NCBI RefSeq assembly: GCF_000336995.1
Contig: NZ_AOJI01000014.1
Location: 1-64,000 of the forward strand
Origin: Halorubrum aidingense JCM 13560
Lineage (GTDB): Archaea; Halobacteriota; Halobacteria; Halobacteriales; Haloferacaceae
Direction of reading: 5' to 3'
DNA: 64,000 bases
Part shown: piece by piece, positions 54,218 to 63,078 of the stretch
Numbering within the stretch: position 1 is the first letter of the stretch
Layout: the number at the start of each line of letters is the position of its first letter
Program-made: the position numbers and the translations under genes
Notes under the pieces: model-generated
Databases searched by the model: none
Told to the model about the DNA's origin: nothing
Seen by the model: the letters and a program-made list of their open reading frames with translations, nothing else

Positions 54218-54592
54218 ATGGATCTGAACGACCGGACGCGCGTCAGCGATGTAATGTCGACGCCGCTAGAGACGATCGGAGCGGACGCCCCGCTCCGCGA
54301 GGCCGCACAGCGGATGGACGACGCCGGCATCAGCGCGCTCGTCGTCACCACCGGCGGCGGGTGTATCATCACGCAGAGCGACGTCGTCGGTGCGGTCGCG
54401 GCGGGGAGAGACACCACCGAGACGGTCGTCCGCGACGTGATGACCGAGGACGTAGAGACGGTGACGCCGGACCTCATGATGGAAGAGGTGGCGGCGATGA
54501 TGACGATGTACGGCGTCAAACACCTGCCCGTCGTCGACGACGACTACGTCGGCATGGTGTCGTCGACGGACGTGGCGGCGCACCTCTCGTAG
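54218..54592 (+). CDS. CBS-domain-pair protein
   Basis: A 124-residue protein made of two CBS motifs: RVSDVMSTPLETIGADAPLR near 8-27 and VRDVMTEDVETVTPDLMMEE near 71-90, closing with HLPVVDDDYVGMVSSTDVAA. The plain two-CBS layout matches the protein at 53100. Partner not known; the nearest candidates are the small membrane proteins and the MgtC/DUF4010 protein downstream. Confidence 0.88.
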   Translation: MDLNDRTRVSDVMSTPLETIGADAPLREAAQRMDDAGISALVVTTGGGCIITQSDVVGAVAAGRDTTETVVRDVMTEDVETVTPDLMMEEVAAMMTMYGVKHLPVVDDDYVGMVSSTDVAAHLS

Positions 54593-54621
54593 GGCTCTTG
54601 TAGGGCTCTCGTAAGGCTCTC
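54589..54621. repeat. 11-bp tandem repeat, three copies, at a stop codon
   Basis: GTAGGGCTCTT, GTAGGGCTCTC and GTAAGGCTCTC follow each other, and the first copy holds the TAG stop of the CBS gene. Later copies lie outside the coding region. Confidence 0.75.
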
Positions 54622-54671
54622 GAGGGGCAAGCGGGAGGACGAATCGCCGCCGTTCGGCGCCCCGACGTCGC

Positions 54672-55919
54672 TCAAAAGAGAAGCAGCGGAACGCCGACCG
54701 CGATACCGACGGCGATCAACACGAGGTTCCAGACCAACACCGGCCGGACCAGCTCCCGAGCGATGCTCGCGGCGAACACCGTCTTGACGAGGATGCTCGC
54801 GGCCGTTCCGGCGACGACGCCGGCGACCGCGGTCTCCACCGATATCTGTCCGGTGCCCAGAAGCGACACCGCGGTCGTCGTCGCCGTTCCCGAGGAGACG
54901 AGTCCCGCGAGGAAGGCGGTGGCGACGAACCCGCCGGCGCCGAAGGTCCGCTCCGCCCCGGCGGAGACGAGCAGGACGAGGAGGAACAGCGCGCCGAAGG
55001 TCAGCGCGTTCCGGAGGCTGAACGGGGAGGTGAGATCCGCCTCCATCGTCGTGCGCCAGTCGCTGCGCCACACCGCGATGAGGACGCCCACGACGGTGAT
55101 CGCACCGAGCGGCGCGCCGACGGTCAGGGCGGCCTCCGGCACGAAGACGGCCACGACCGCGGCGTTGCGGAACGCCATCGCCGCGTTCGCCAACAGGATC
55201 GAGCCGACGGCAATATTCCGCAGGTCGGCTTGGCCCTTCGCCCGCTTGGCCATCTCGGCGACGACTGCCGTCGAGTTCACGAGCCCGCCGAAAAATCCCG
55301 TGACTGCGTACCCGCGCCCCTGATACCGCTTCACGAGCACGTAGTTGACGAAGCCGATGCCGCTGACGGCGACGACGAGCGACCAGATGAGCCGCGGTTG
55401 GATCGCGTCCCACGGGTCGATGGTCTCCGCGGGCAACAGCGGAAAGATGACGAATGCGAGGATGGTGAACTCGGTCGCGCTTCGGACCTCCTCCCGGGAG
55501 AGCCCCCACGCGAACTGGTGGAGCTCCCGCTTCAACACGAGCAACAGCGAGGAGAGCATGGCCACGGTCACCGCCTCGATGAAGAACGACTCGGCGACGA
55601 GCACTCCGATTCCGTAGGTCACGAACATCGACACCGAGGTCGTCAGCGAGAGGCTGTCGACGTCCTCCTCGACGAAGCTCCGTACCGCGAGCAGCACCGC
55701 GCTGGTGACGATGAGGACGCCGCCGACGATCAGCAGCCCGTCGTTCTCGAGCAGCGAGAAGACGGCGGCCGACAGCCCGATCAGCGCGAACGTCCGGATC
55801 CCGGCCGACTTGTGAGACCACTCGCGTTCGAGCCCGAGGAACATTCCGAGCGCGGTCGCCAACACGAGCTTCGCGACGGTCGTCTCGACGAAAGCGAGCG
55901 GATCGGGCCCGATCACCAT
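54672..55919 (-). CDS. MgtC/SapB plus DUF4010 membrane protein
   Basis: A 415-residue polytopic membrane protein. The N-terminus has the MgtC/SapB signature LGLEREWSHKSAGIRTFALIG near 29-49, followed by about twelve hydrophobic stretches with the DUF4010 region (FGGLVNSTAVVAEMAKRA near 216). MgtC-like proteins affect magnesium or membrane-potential homeostasis in bacteria; the function of the fused archaeal form is not established. It is convergent with the CBS gene. Confidence 0.82.
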   Translation of the reverse strand: MVIGPDPLAFVETTVAKLVLATALGMFLGLEREWSHKSAGIRTFALIGLSAAVFSLLENDGLLIVGGVLIVTSAVLLAVRSFVEEDVDSLSLTTSVSMFVTYGIGVLVAESFFIEAVTVAMLSSLLLVLKRELHQFAWGLSREEVRSATEFTILAFVIFPLLPAETIDPWDAIQPRLIWSLVVAVSGIGFVNYVLVKRYQGRGYAVTGFFGGLVNSTAVVAEMAKRAKGQADLRNIAVGSILLANAAMAFRNAAVVAVFVPEAALTVGAPLGAITVVGVLIAVWRSDWRTTMEADLTSPFSLRNALTFGALFLLVLLVSAGAERTFGAGGFVATAFLAGLVSSGTATTTAVSLLGTGQISVETAVAGVVAGTAASILVKTVFAASIARELVRPVLVWNLVLIAVGIAVGVPLLLF

Positions 55920-56048
55920 CGTCTCTCACCCCAGCAGGGGCTCGGAGACCGCGACCGCTCCGACTGGCTCGCCGCGTGCATACCTCGACCATGCGCCGCA
56001 AGAATGCCTATATGTTGTCATTCCGAGACCGGTTCGCGCGCGGACCGG

Positions 56049-57029
56049 TCAGCGGTTCGTCGGCTCTCTCGGGAGGTCCAGCGACTCGGTCAGGTCGTGT
56101 TCCTCGCCGGTGAGTAGGTAGAGCACGTCTTCGAGGATGACGACGAGTTCGGGAAGCTCCCGCACGACGAGGAACGTGATCCCGATCAGCGCGACCACCG
56201 CGAGCAGTTGGCTCATGATCCGGTCGGAGATCAGAAACGAGACGCGGTACGGGTCGGTCGCGCCGAACATCGCCAACACGAGGTCCGGCTGCCAGTGCAT
56301 GTACTGGTTGCCGGCGACCACCGAGATGAACGCGGTCCGGAAGATGTTGAGAACGTAGATGAGCGGAATCGCCACCGCGAGCCCGCGGACCTTCCGAACG
56401 AGCGGCGCCTGCACCGCGCTGACGAGTCCGCCGAAGATCGCCATGCTTCCGAGCCCCGTACACGCCAGCACGATGTGGATCCGGACCGTGTGGCCGTCGG
56501 ACGTGATCCACTCGTAGGCCGCGTTGTACCCCTCGTTGCTCGTCACTCGCTCGGGGGCGTACCCGAGGAGGTCGATCAGCATTCCGGTGTGGGTCGCGAC
56601 GACCTCGATGAGGACTTGCCGCGGCTCCGGGATCGCAACGCCGGCCAGCGTCAACGCTGGAATCGTCTCGAACGGGAGGTAGATGAACAGCATGATCGCG
56701 ATCGCCCGGGTGAGCGTGAACAGCGATCTTCGGCCGTCGTACAGGAGGTAACCGGCGTACAGACACGCCGGGACGCCGACGAGCGCGAGGATCGACTCGA
56801 CGTAGCTCTGGTGTTCGAACGCGAAGTACGGTACCATCGTCAGCCAGAACAGCCCGAACAGCCCCCACGTCCCCGCCGCGAGCGAGCGCCCGGCCGCCAG
56901 CCCGCGGCCGTCGAGCACCCACGCGACTGCAAAGAGGATCGCAATAACCCAAGCGAACGTGAACGTGTCGGGGAGCGCACTGAGGATCGCCGGCACGCCG
57001 GAACCGAACATATTCAAATCGTCGGGCAT
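56049..57029 (-). CDS. artA: Archaeosortase A
   Basis: A 326-residue, eight-or-so-helix membrane protease-transpeptidase of the exosortase superfamily. It removes PGF-CTERM signals and links surface proteins to lipid. The catalytic set is visible: Cys190 in LACTGLGSM, Arg231 in LNIFRTAF and Arg262 in DPYRVSF. The start is uncertain: the ATG at 57011 (MFGSG) is 26 nt from a TTTATCC box and may be the true leaderless start, six codons inside the longer frame. No PGF-CTERM substrate is encoded in the window. Confidence 0.92.
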   Translation of the reverse strand: MPDDLNMFGSGVPAILSALPDTFTFAWVIAILFAVAWVLDGRGLAAGRSLAAGTWGLFGLFWLTMVPYFAFEHQSYVESILALVGVPACLYAGYLLYDGRRSLFTLTRAIAIMLFIYLPFETIPALTLAGVAIPEPRQVLIEVVATHTGMLIDLLGYAPERVTSNEGYNAAYEWITSDGHTVRIHIVLACTGLGSMAIFGGLVSAVQAPLVRKVRGLAVAIPLIYVLNIFRTAFISVVAGNQYMHWQPDLVLAMFGATDPYRVSFLISDRIMSQLLAVVALIGITFLVVRELPELVVILEDVLYLLTGEEHDLTESLDLPREPTNR

Positions 57030-57126
57030 CGCCGGATAAAGCCCTTGTCGTTCCCAACGATCCGTCGGGGAGATCGGCCGCTAGCCGGCTGAGCGGGACG
57101 ACCGAAAACCGGCAGAATCCGACGGC

Positions 57127-57579
57127 TTACCGCTCTTCGCTGTCGAGCACGCGAATCTGGTCGCCGCGAACGGTGACCGGGATGGGAACGGTCGCCTCGT
57201 ACAGTTCGACGGTGACCTGGTCTTTCCCCTCGTCGATCCGCTGGACGCGAGCCTTCTCGCCTTTGAACGGACCGGCGATGAGCTCGACGATGTCGCCCTC
57301 GCCGATCCCCTCGACGTCCGGGGTGGGCGAGAGGAAGTGCTCGACCTCGGAGAAGGGACTCTCGGCGGGGCCGTCAGCGCCTTGAATGACGCCGCGGGCG
57401 TGCGGGATCTCGTCCATGATCCGAGCGAACACGGTGCCGTCGGTGGCCTCGACCATCACGTAGCTCGTCAGCTGGTCCGGCGCGATGACCGCCAGAATCT
57501 CGGGCATCTCCTTTTCGGCGAGCATATCGGCGACGGTGCGCTCCTGACGCGCGGTCGTCTTCACCGAGAAGATCGGCAT
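57127..57579 (-). CDS. spt5: Transcription elongation factor Spt5
   Basis: A 150-residue archaeal Spt5 (NusG homologue). The NGN domain (about 1-90) has IFSVKTTARQERTVADML and YVMVEATDG. The KOW domain is VEGIGEGDIVELIAGPFKGE near 89-108, then KARVQRID. It binds the RNA polymerase clamp and promotes processivity. The ATG overlaps the secE stop by one base (TAATG). Confidence 0.94.
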   Translation of the reverse strand: MPIFSVKTTARQERTVADMLAEKEMPEILAVIAPDQLTSYVMVEATDGTVFARIMDEIPHARGVIQGADGPAESPFSEVEHFLSPTPDVEGIGEGDIVELIAGPFKGEKARVQRIDEGKDQVTVELYEATVPIPVTVRGDQIRVLDSEER

Positions 57580-57755
57580 TACGCGCCGACCCCCGGCAAG
57601 AGACTCATGATCGCGAAGATCAGGAAGCCGATGAAGCCGACGAGAATAATGCCGGCGCCGGCGATTTTCGAGACCTGGAGGAACTCGTCGGTGCTCGGCG
57701 TGCTCGCCAGCTTCAGCACGCGAATGTAGCTGTTGAGATCGTACGGAACGTCCAT
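57579..57755 (-). CDS. secE: SecE / Sec61-gamma preprotein translocase subunit
   Basis: A 58-residue protein. An amphipathic N-terminal helix (YDLNSYIRVLKLASTPSTDE, about 5-24) precedes a single membrane helix (about 31-52, IAGAGIILVGFIGFLIFAIM). This is the minimal archaeal SecE design and it clamps SecY. It follows ftsZ1 and precedes spt5, with stop/start overlap to spt5. Confidence 0.92.
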   Translation of the reverse strand: MDVPYDLNSYIRVLKLASTPSTDEFLQVSKIAGAGIILVGFIGFLIFAIMSLLPGVGA

Positions 57756-57780
57756 GTTACGACCGAGTTCGAGACGAGAC

Positions 57781-57790
57781 GGTTTTTACC
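57781..57790 (-). promoter_or_regulatory. Probable TATA box of secE-spt5
   Basis: GGTAAAAACC on the minus strand lies about 30 nt before the secE ATG, inside the 77-nt gap after ftsZ1. secE-spt5 may thus be transcribed apart from ftsZ1. Confidence 0.5.
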
Positions 57791-57832
57791 TTTTGATGCG
57801 CCGCGTCGGGGTCGATCGGAAGTCGTCGCCGG

Positions 57833-58987
57833 TCACTCCACGTAGTCGATGTCCTCGACTTCGTCGGCGGCGCCCTCCGGCGTCTCGCCGTTGCGGCCGT
57901 ATATCTGCGGCGACTCGACGCCCGTCACCACGATCATCGTCCGCATCTCGCCTTCGAGGTCCTCGTCGACGGAGGTGCCCCAGATGATCCGCGCGTCGGG
58001 GTCGATCCGGTCGTAGATCTCCTCGACGACGCCCTCGGCCTCCTCGATGGACATGTCGGTGCCGCCCGTGACGTTGACCAGCGCGGAGTTCGCTCCGGAG
58101 ATGTCCACGTCGAGGAGCGGCGACCGCAGCGCGGACTTCACCGAGTCCTGCGCTTTCGAGTCGGAGTCGGACTCGCCGAGCCCGATCATCGCGACGCCAC
58201 CTTTCTCCATGACCGTGCGAACGTCGGCGAAGTCGAGGTTGACCAGCCCGGGCATCGTGATGAGTTCGGTGATACCCTTCACCGAGCGCATGAGGACCTC
58301 GTCGGACACCTTGAACGCCTGCCGGACGGGGAGCTTCCCGACGGCGTCGAGGAGACGGTCGTTGGGGACGACGATGACCGTGTCGCTCACGTCGCGGAGT
58401 CGTTCGAGGCCGGCCTCGGCGTTCGTCCGACGCACCTCTCCCTCGGCCGTGAACGGCGTCGTGACGATGGCGATGGTGAGCGCACCGGACTCGCGAGCCG
58501 CCTTGGCGACGACGGGCGCCGAGCCGGTTCCCGTCCCTCCGCCCAGCCCGGCGGTGACGAACACCATGTCGGAGCCGTCGATGGCGTCCTGAATCTCCTC
58601 TTGGGACTCGATGGCGGCCTCCTCGCCGACCTGCGGGAGCGAGCCGGCGCCCCGCCCCTGGGTCTTCTGCTGGCCCATGAGGATCTTCGTGTCGGCCTCG
58701 ATGTTGACGAGGTGCTGGACGTCCGTGTTGGCGGCGACCAGCTTCGCGCCGTGGATGCCCTCGACGGTCATCCGGTTGACGGTGTTGCCGCCGGCGCCGC
58801 CGCAGCCGACCACCGTGATGTTCGTCTGGAGGTCTTGGAGGACGTCCTGCAGCTCGTCGTCGGTCATCGTCCCGGTCTGTGGAGGGGCCCCGGCTTGGCC
58901 GCCGGCCGCGTCGTCGCCGGCCGACCCGGCGTCGTCCGCCGGGGCTCCCTCGGCTTCGTCGATGGCGTCCTCTACGATAGAGTCCAT
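57833..58987 (-). CDS. ftsZ1: Cell division protein FtsZ1
   Basis: A 384-residue tubulin-fold GTPase of the haloarchaeal FtsZ1 type. An acidic, glycine-rich N-terminal extension (1-55) is followed by [15 protein letters not shown] near 59-73, the GTP signature [10 protein letters not shown] at 149-158 and the synergy region [15 protein letters not shown] near 246-260. An acidic C-terminal tail ends IDYVE. FtsZ1 helps assemble the division ring and supports cell shape. In other haloarchaea the ftsZ1-secE-spt5 order is conserved, which supports the FtsZ1 rather than FtsZ2 call. Confidence 0.93.
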   Translation of the reverse strand: MDSIVEDAIDEAEGAPADDAGSAGDDAAGGQAGAPPQTGTMTDDELQDVLQDLQTNITVVGCGGAGGNTVNRMTVEGIHGAKLVAANTDVQHLVNIEADTKILMGQQKTQGRGAGSLPQVGEEAAIESQEEIQDAIDGSDMVFVTAGLGGGTGTGSAPVVAKAARESGALTIAIVTTPFTAEGEVRRTNAEAGLERLRDVSDTVIVVPNDRLLDAVGKLPVRQAFKVSDEVLMRSVKGITELITMPGLVNLDFADVRTVMEKGGVAMIGLGESDSDSKAQDSVKSALRSPLLDVDISGANSALVNVTGGTDMSIEEAEGVVEEIYDRIDPDARIIWGTSVDEDLEGEMRTMIVVTGVESPQIYGRNGETPEGAADEVEDIDYVE

Positions 58988-59012
58988 TATGTGGTGTGGT
59001 TGCGACCCGGAC

Positions 59013-59022
59013 GTATTTATTC
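59013..59022 (-). promoter_or_regulatory. TATA box of ftsZ1
   Basis: AATAAATACG on the minus strand lies about 30 nt before the ftsZ1 ATG at 58987. Confidence 0.6.
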
Positions 59023-59087
59023 TTGCCCGATCGTCTGACGCTGGTCAGACAGCCAATTCGGGTTGCACGCGCCGGGATCGGACCCGA

Positions 59088-60578
59088 TCACGGATCGTCG
59101 CTGATCGGGAACCGATCTGTCTGCGTCCGAGACACGTCTGCCGGCGCGACCGTCTCCCCGTCGACCTCGACGGAGTCACCGCCTGCGAGCCGCCCGAACG
59201 CCGGCCCCTCGGGGATCCCTCGCTCGGCCGCCAGCGTCGGGTCGAAGGCGGTCTCTTTGGCGACGACGGCCCTGTCGCGCACCTCCACCGCGTCGTACCC
59301 GCGCTCAAGCACGTCCGCGAGGTCGTCTACGAGGTCGGCGTACGTCGGCGCGGCCGCGTCGGTCGCGAACGCCGCCCGATCCGCCGCACGGGTACCGGCC
59401 TGTTCGGTGTCGAACGCGACCGCGTTCGCCTCGACGGCCGCGCGGGCCGCCTCCGGATCGACGCCCTGCGCCCGCGACAACAGGGCCGCCGGCAGCTCTC
59501 GGACCCGGATCGCGTCCTCGCCCGATCCGGTCGGTGACACGACCCCGAACCGAAGCCCCTCCTCGACGGTCGCCAGGTCCTGCTCCAGCCGCTCGACCAG
59601 CGCGAGCGGCCGATCGCCGACCGCTCGAATCCACGTCTCGCTCACGACCCGGTGGCCGAGCTCCTCGACGGTCGCCGCGAGGGTGGGTTCGTCTCCCTCG
59701 ATCACGGCGAAGTCGGCTCGGCTCCGCGCGAACGCCTGTTCGATGACCTCGGCATTCGCGTCGGGCGAACCCATCTCTGCGAGCGCCCAGTCGGCTCCGA
59801 CGTGGCCGACCGCCCACTCGGTCTCGCGGACGATCCGGGTGAACCGCGGGGCGTAGTGTCCGCCGCCGAAGCCGACGACGTGGCGGGGGTTCGCGTCCGG
59901 GGCGTTCGGGACGTCCGTCGCGTCCGTCGCGTCGGTCGCGTCCGTCGCTTTCGGGACGTCCGGCGCGTGCGCGGTGCCGTCGGCACCGTGCCAGTCCGCG
60001 CCCGTTCCCTCCAGATCGAGCACCGCTCGGGCGACCGCTCGGGCGGCGTCGGCGTCCGTCCACTGCGGCTCGTCGGAGCCGAGCTCGACGAACAGGGAGG
60101 GGACGGAAGTGTTCGTCGGCCCGTGATGGGTGCATTCGATGCCGACTTCGTACCCCTCGGGCGCGTGGGTCGCCAGCGCGTCGACGACCCGCTTTTCGGC
60201 GCCGGGCGCGGCCCGTGCGAGCGTCTGCGCCTCCCCGCCGTACGTCGCCGGGCCGAAGTTCCCGGTGACGTGGGCGGTCAACAGTCGTCCGGTCTCGCCG
60301 GCGTGGCGGGAGACGAACGCGAGAAACGCGGGCTCGGCGTCGGTCGAGGGCCCCGTTCCCTCGTCCGGTCCGGTGAACGCGGCGGCCGGATCGTCGAGGT
60401 CGATGTGGAGGTCGTCGAACTCGCGAAGCTCGAAGCCGTCCGTCCGGTAGTACGTCCCGCCGCCGTCGGCGTCGGGGCGGGACTCGTCCTCGTGGGCGGT
60501 CCAGTCGCCGATCTCCAGGAGCCGGTCGCCGATGTGTACCGAAGCGCTGTCGGCCCGGCTGACGACGATCGCTATCAC
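59088..60578 (-). CDS. dtdA: D-aminoacyl-tRNA deacylase DtdA
   Basis: A 496-residue archaeal/plant-type D-aminoacyl-tRNA deacylase (GEK1 family) that removes D-amino acids from tRNA. Family regions include TAHVTGNFGPATYGGEAQTL near 103-122, VGIECTHHGPTNTSVPSLFV near 145-164 and HVVGFGGGHYAPRFTRIV near 233-250. It starts with GTG. A short Ala-Thr-Asp repeat (near 212-224) is an expansion not typical of the core. The C-terminal third (from about 330) is more variable. Confidence 0.9.
   Translation of the reverse strand: MIAIVVSRADSASVHIGDRLLEIGDWTAHEDESRPDADGGGTYYRTDGFELREFDDLHIDLDDPAAAFTGPDEGTGPSTDAEPAFLAFVSRHAGETGRLLTAHVTGNFGPATYGGEAQTLARAAPGAEKRVVDALATHAPEGYEVGIECTHHGPTNTSVPSLFVELGSDEPQWTDADAARAVARAVLDLEGTGADWHGADGTAHAPDVPKATDATDATDATDVPNAPDANPRHVVGFGGGHYAPRFTRIVRETEWAVGHVGADWALAEMGSPDANAEVIEQAFARSRADFAVIEGDEPTLAATVEELGHRVVSETWIRAVGDRPLALVERLEQDLATVEEGLRFGVVSPTGSGEDAIRVRELPAALLSRAQGVDPEAARAAVEANAVAFDTEQAGTRAADRAAFATDAAAPTYADLVDDLADVLERGYDAVEVRDRAVVAKETAFDPTLAAERGIPEGPAFGRLAGGDSVEVDGETVAPADVSRTQTDRFPISDDP
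59912..59947. repeat. 9-bp tandem repeat inside dtdA, four copies
   Basis: CGTCCGTCG occurs four times (one copy has one change) and encodes Ala-Thr-Asp repeats in DtdA; copy changes would keep the frame. Confidence 0.8.
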
Positions 60579-60626
60579 GCGTTCCCGGTCGGTGCGGGCG
60601 GCCGAATACCCGTCGGTTTTCGGGCG

Positions 60627-60690
60627 GCGGACCGGGAGAGGGAGGCGGACCGGGAGAGGGAGGTGGACCGGAAGGGGGAGGCGAACCGGG
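60627..60690. repeat. 18-bp tandem repeat, 3.5 copies
   Basis: GCGGACCGGGAGAGGGAG at 60627-60644 is repeated exactly at 60645-60662, with a variant at 60663-60680 and a partial fourth copy. It fills the gap between the antiporter stop (60697) and the dtdA promoter. Confidence 0.88.
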
Positions 60691-60696
60691 CGTCGA

Positions 60697-61647
60697 CTAC
60701 GGGAGGAGAAGGACGATGAAGAGCCCGTACCCGACGACGAGAACGCCGCCGTCGAGCCGCGAGAGGCGGTCGCCGCGGTACATCATCGCGACGAGCACGA
60801 ACGTGAACGCGACGAGCGCGGGAAACTCGAAGCCGCGAACGCCTGGACTCACTCTGATAGGGGTGATGACCGCGACGATGCCGATGACGCCGAGGATGTT
60901 GTAGATGTTCGAGCCCACGACGTTCCCGATACTGAAGTCGGTCTCGCCGCGGACGGCGGCGACGACGCTGGCGGCCAGTTCCGGCAGCGACGTGCCGAGC
61001 GCCAGCACCGTGAGCCCGATGAAGATGTCCGAGAAGCCGGCAGCCGCGAGCAGCGACTCGCCGCCGTTGACGAGCCAGCGCGAGCCGAGCACGAGCGCGG
61101 CGATGCCGCCGACGACCGCGCCCGCGTCGCGAGGTCTCGCTTCCGGCATCGTCTCGCGCTGGGCGTCGGTGATCCCGGACTGGGTCCGGCGGACCCGGCG
61201 CATGATCGCGATCGTGAACGCCACGAGCGTCCCGAGCAGCACGAGCCCCTCGACGAGCCCGATCACGCCGTTCCAGCCGAGCCCGACGAGCAGCAGCGCC
61301 GCGAGAATCATGAACGGGACGTGTTGTTTGAGCACGGTATCGGAGATGTCGAGCGGCCGGATCAGCGCGGCGACGCCGAGCACCAGCCCGATGTTCGCGA
61401 TGTTCGAGCCGACGATGGCGCCGAGTCCGATGTCCGTCGACACCGTGACCGCGCCCACGACCGAGACGAACAGCTCCGGGGCGGTCGTCGCGAAGGCGAC
61501 GACGGTGACGCCGACCGTCGACGCCTTCAAACCGACCGCGAGCGCGAGGTCGCTGGCGCCCTGTACGAGGAGCTCGGCACCCACGTAGAGGAGGGCCGCG
61601 CCTCCGGCGAGCAGCAGGAGTTCGGTCAGCGGCGACCCGAGTAGCAC
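60697..61647 (-). CDS. CaCA-family calcium/cation antiporter
   Basis: A 316-residue exchanger with ten helices in two inverted halves. Both alpha repeats are visible: VVAFATTAPELFVSVVGA with GAIVGSNIANIGLVLG (about 48-92), and VLALGTSLPELAASVVAAV with GNVVGSNIYNILGV (about 216-255). These carry the acidic cation-binding residues. It likely exchanges Ca2+ (or K+) for Na+ or H+. It starts with GTG, 26 nt from a TTTTAAAAA box, hence leaderless. Confidence 0.9.
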   Translation of the reverse strand: MLLGSPLTELLLLAGGAALLYVGAELLVQGASDLALAVGLKASTVGVTVVAFATTAPELFVSVVGAVTVSTDIGLGAIVGSNIANIGLVLGVAALIRPLDISDTVLKQHVPFMILAALLLVGLGWNGVIGLVEGLVLLGTLVAFTIAIMRRVRRTQSGITDAQRETMPEARPRDAGAVVGGIAALVLGSRWLVNGGESLLAAAGFSDIFIGLTVLALGTSLPELAASVVAAVRGETDFSIGNVVGSNIYNILGVIGIVAVITPIRVSPGVRGFEFPALVAFTFVLVAMMYRGDRLSRLDGGVLVVGYGLFIVLLLP

Positions 61648-61668
61648 GGCTCTCGATTGACGGCGGCG

Positions 61669-61677
61669 TTTTAAAAA
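61669..61677 (-). promoter_or_regulatory. TATA box of the cation antiporter
   Basis: TTTTTAAAA on the minus strand is centred about 26 nt before the GTG start at 61647. Confidence 0.65.
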
Positions 61678-61718
61678 GCGTCGTGGTTCCGATCGGAATT
61701 GGCTCCGCGTCGCGCGAT

Positions 61719-61913
61719 TCAGACCCGAGTCGCCCGGAATTCACCGTGTTTCATCCCGAGGACGAACGCGATGGCGCCGAAGACGAGCATCGACGGCACG
61801 ACCATCATCAGCGTCGTCTGTAAGGTCATCATTCCGCCGCCGATCAGACCGCCGGCGCCGATACCGACGAGCAACACGAGCAGTCCGGCCGCGACTGGGA
61901 GGTTGAACTCCAT
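61719..61913 (-). CDS. Small two-helix membrane protein
   Basis: A 64-residue protein: helix 1 (about 7-28, AGLLVLLVGIGAGGLIGGGM) and helix 2 (about 32-53), with a basic end. Similar short membrane proteins are common and unnamed in haloarchaea. A CCTTAGG-type box lies about 25 nt upstream. Function unknown. Confidence 0.65.
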   Translation of the reverse strand: MEFNLPVAAGLLVLLVGIGAGGLIGGGMMTLQTTLMMVVPSMLVFGAIAFVLGMKHGEFRATRV

Positions 61914-61992
61914 ACGCGCGGTACGGTCCGATCGAACCTAAGGGTTCGGCCGGCGGCAGTCCCCGGAGGTGACCGAGCGGTCCGCCGATCAC

Positions 61993-63018
61993 TCAGGCCT
62001 CGATGATCCCGTCCTCGCCGCCCTCACTGCTGTCTCCGCCGTCACCGCTTCCGCCGTCGGGAACACGCAGATCGCCGTCGAGCGAAACGACCGCACGGCC
62101 GCCGATGGCCACGGAGTCGTCATCGGCCCCGGTCTCGCCGCCGACCCGGACTCTGACGTGTCCCGGTCTGTCCACGTAATGTCCCTGCTCGAACCGCATC
62201 GTCTCGGGGAGATCACCGTCGAATGCGCCGACTGCGCGGAGATACCCGCCGACCGCGCCGCTCGCGGTCCCCGTCACGGGGTCCTCGGCGACGCCGACCG
62301 CAGGGGCGAACGCCCGGCCGTGGAGCGTCGACTCGGCGTCGAGGGTGTCGAAGGTGAACGCGTAGATACCCGCGACCCCGTACGCCTCGGAGATGGCCTC
62401 GACCGCGGCCATGTCCGGCTCCGCTTCCCCAAGCCGTTCGAGGAAGTTCACGGGAACGACGAGCCACGGGAGCCCCGTGGAGGCGACGGCGACGGGGAGG
62501 TCTGCGCCGATGTCGCGGAGGGCGGCCGGATCGATCCCGAGCGCGTCGCCGAGGCGATCGGCGTCGAGGGGCGGGCGGTCCTCGGGTCCGTCGCTCACCG
62601 CGTCCACTGCAGCCGCCGCGTCCACCGTATCGACCGTCGGCGGGCGCTGTCGCATCCAGACGGTCCCGTCGCCGTCGTCGTCGACGGTGATCGACAACTC
62701 GCCGACGTTCGTTCGAAGGGTCCGATCGCCGGCGTCGATCGCGTCCTCCTCGTGCAGGGCGGCGTAGGTCGCGATCGTCGCGTGTCCACAGAGGTCGACC
62801 TCGGTCGTCGGAGTGAAATACCGGATCCGCTCGTCGGCGCCGTCTCCGGCCGATTCGGCGTCGAACACGAACGCGGTCTCCGAGGCGCCCAACTCCGCGG
62901 CGATCCGTCGCATCTGACCGTCGCTCAGCCCGGTCGCGTCCGGGACGACGCCGGCGACGTTGCCGGCCAGCGGTTCGTCCGTGAAGGCGTCGACGAGAAG
63001 GGTCCGTCGGGTTTCCAT
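61993..63018 (-). CDS. PhzF-family isomerase/epimerase
   Basis: A 341-residue protein of the PhzF/diaminopimelate-epimerase fold. Family marks are VDAFTDEPLAGNVAGVVPDA near 9-28, SETAFVF near 46 (catalytic Glu region), IRYFTPTTEVDLCGHATIA near 65-83 and VAEDPVTGTASGAVGGYL near 266-283. Substrate unknown. The C-terminal 30 residues form a Gly/Asp/Ser-rich tail. The start at 63018 (METRRTLLVDAF) is supported by an upstream GCTTTTGAG element. Confidence 0.88.
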   Translation of the reverse strand: METRRTLLVDAFTDEPLAGNVAGVVPDATGLSDGQMRRIAAELGASETAFVFDAESAGDGADERIRYFTPTTEVDLCGHATIATYAALHEEDAIDAGDRTLRTNVGELSITVDDDGDGTVWMRQRPPTVDTVDAAAAVDAVSDGPEDRPPLDADRLGDALGIDPAALRDIGADLPVAVASTGLPWLVVPVNFLERLGEAEPDMAAVEAISEAYGVAGIYAFTFDTLDAESTLHGRAFAPAVGVAEDPVTGTASGAVGGYLRAVGAFDGDLPETMRFEQGHYVDRPGHVRVRVGGETGADDDSVAIGGRAVVSLDGDLRVPDGGSGDGGDSSEGGEDGIIEA

Positions 63019-63078
63019 GCCGTCCACTGTCCGCCCGGCCTCAAAAGCGTCCCGAGGGGGAGCCAGTGCGACCGGTGC

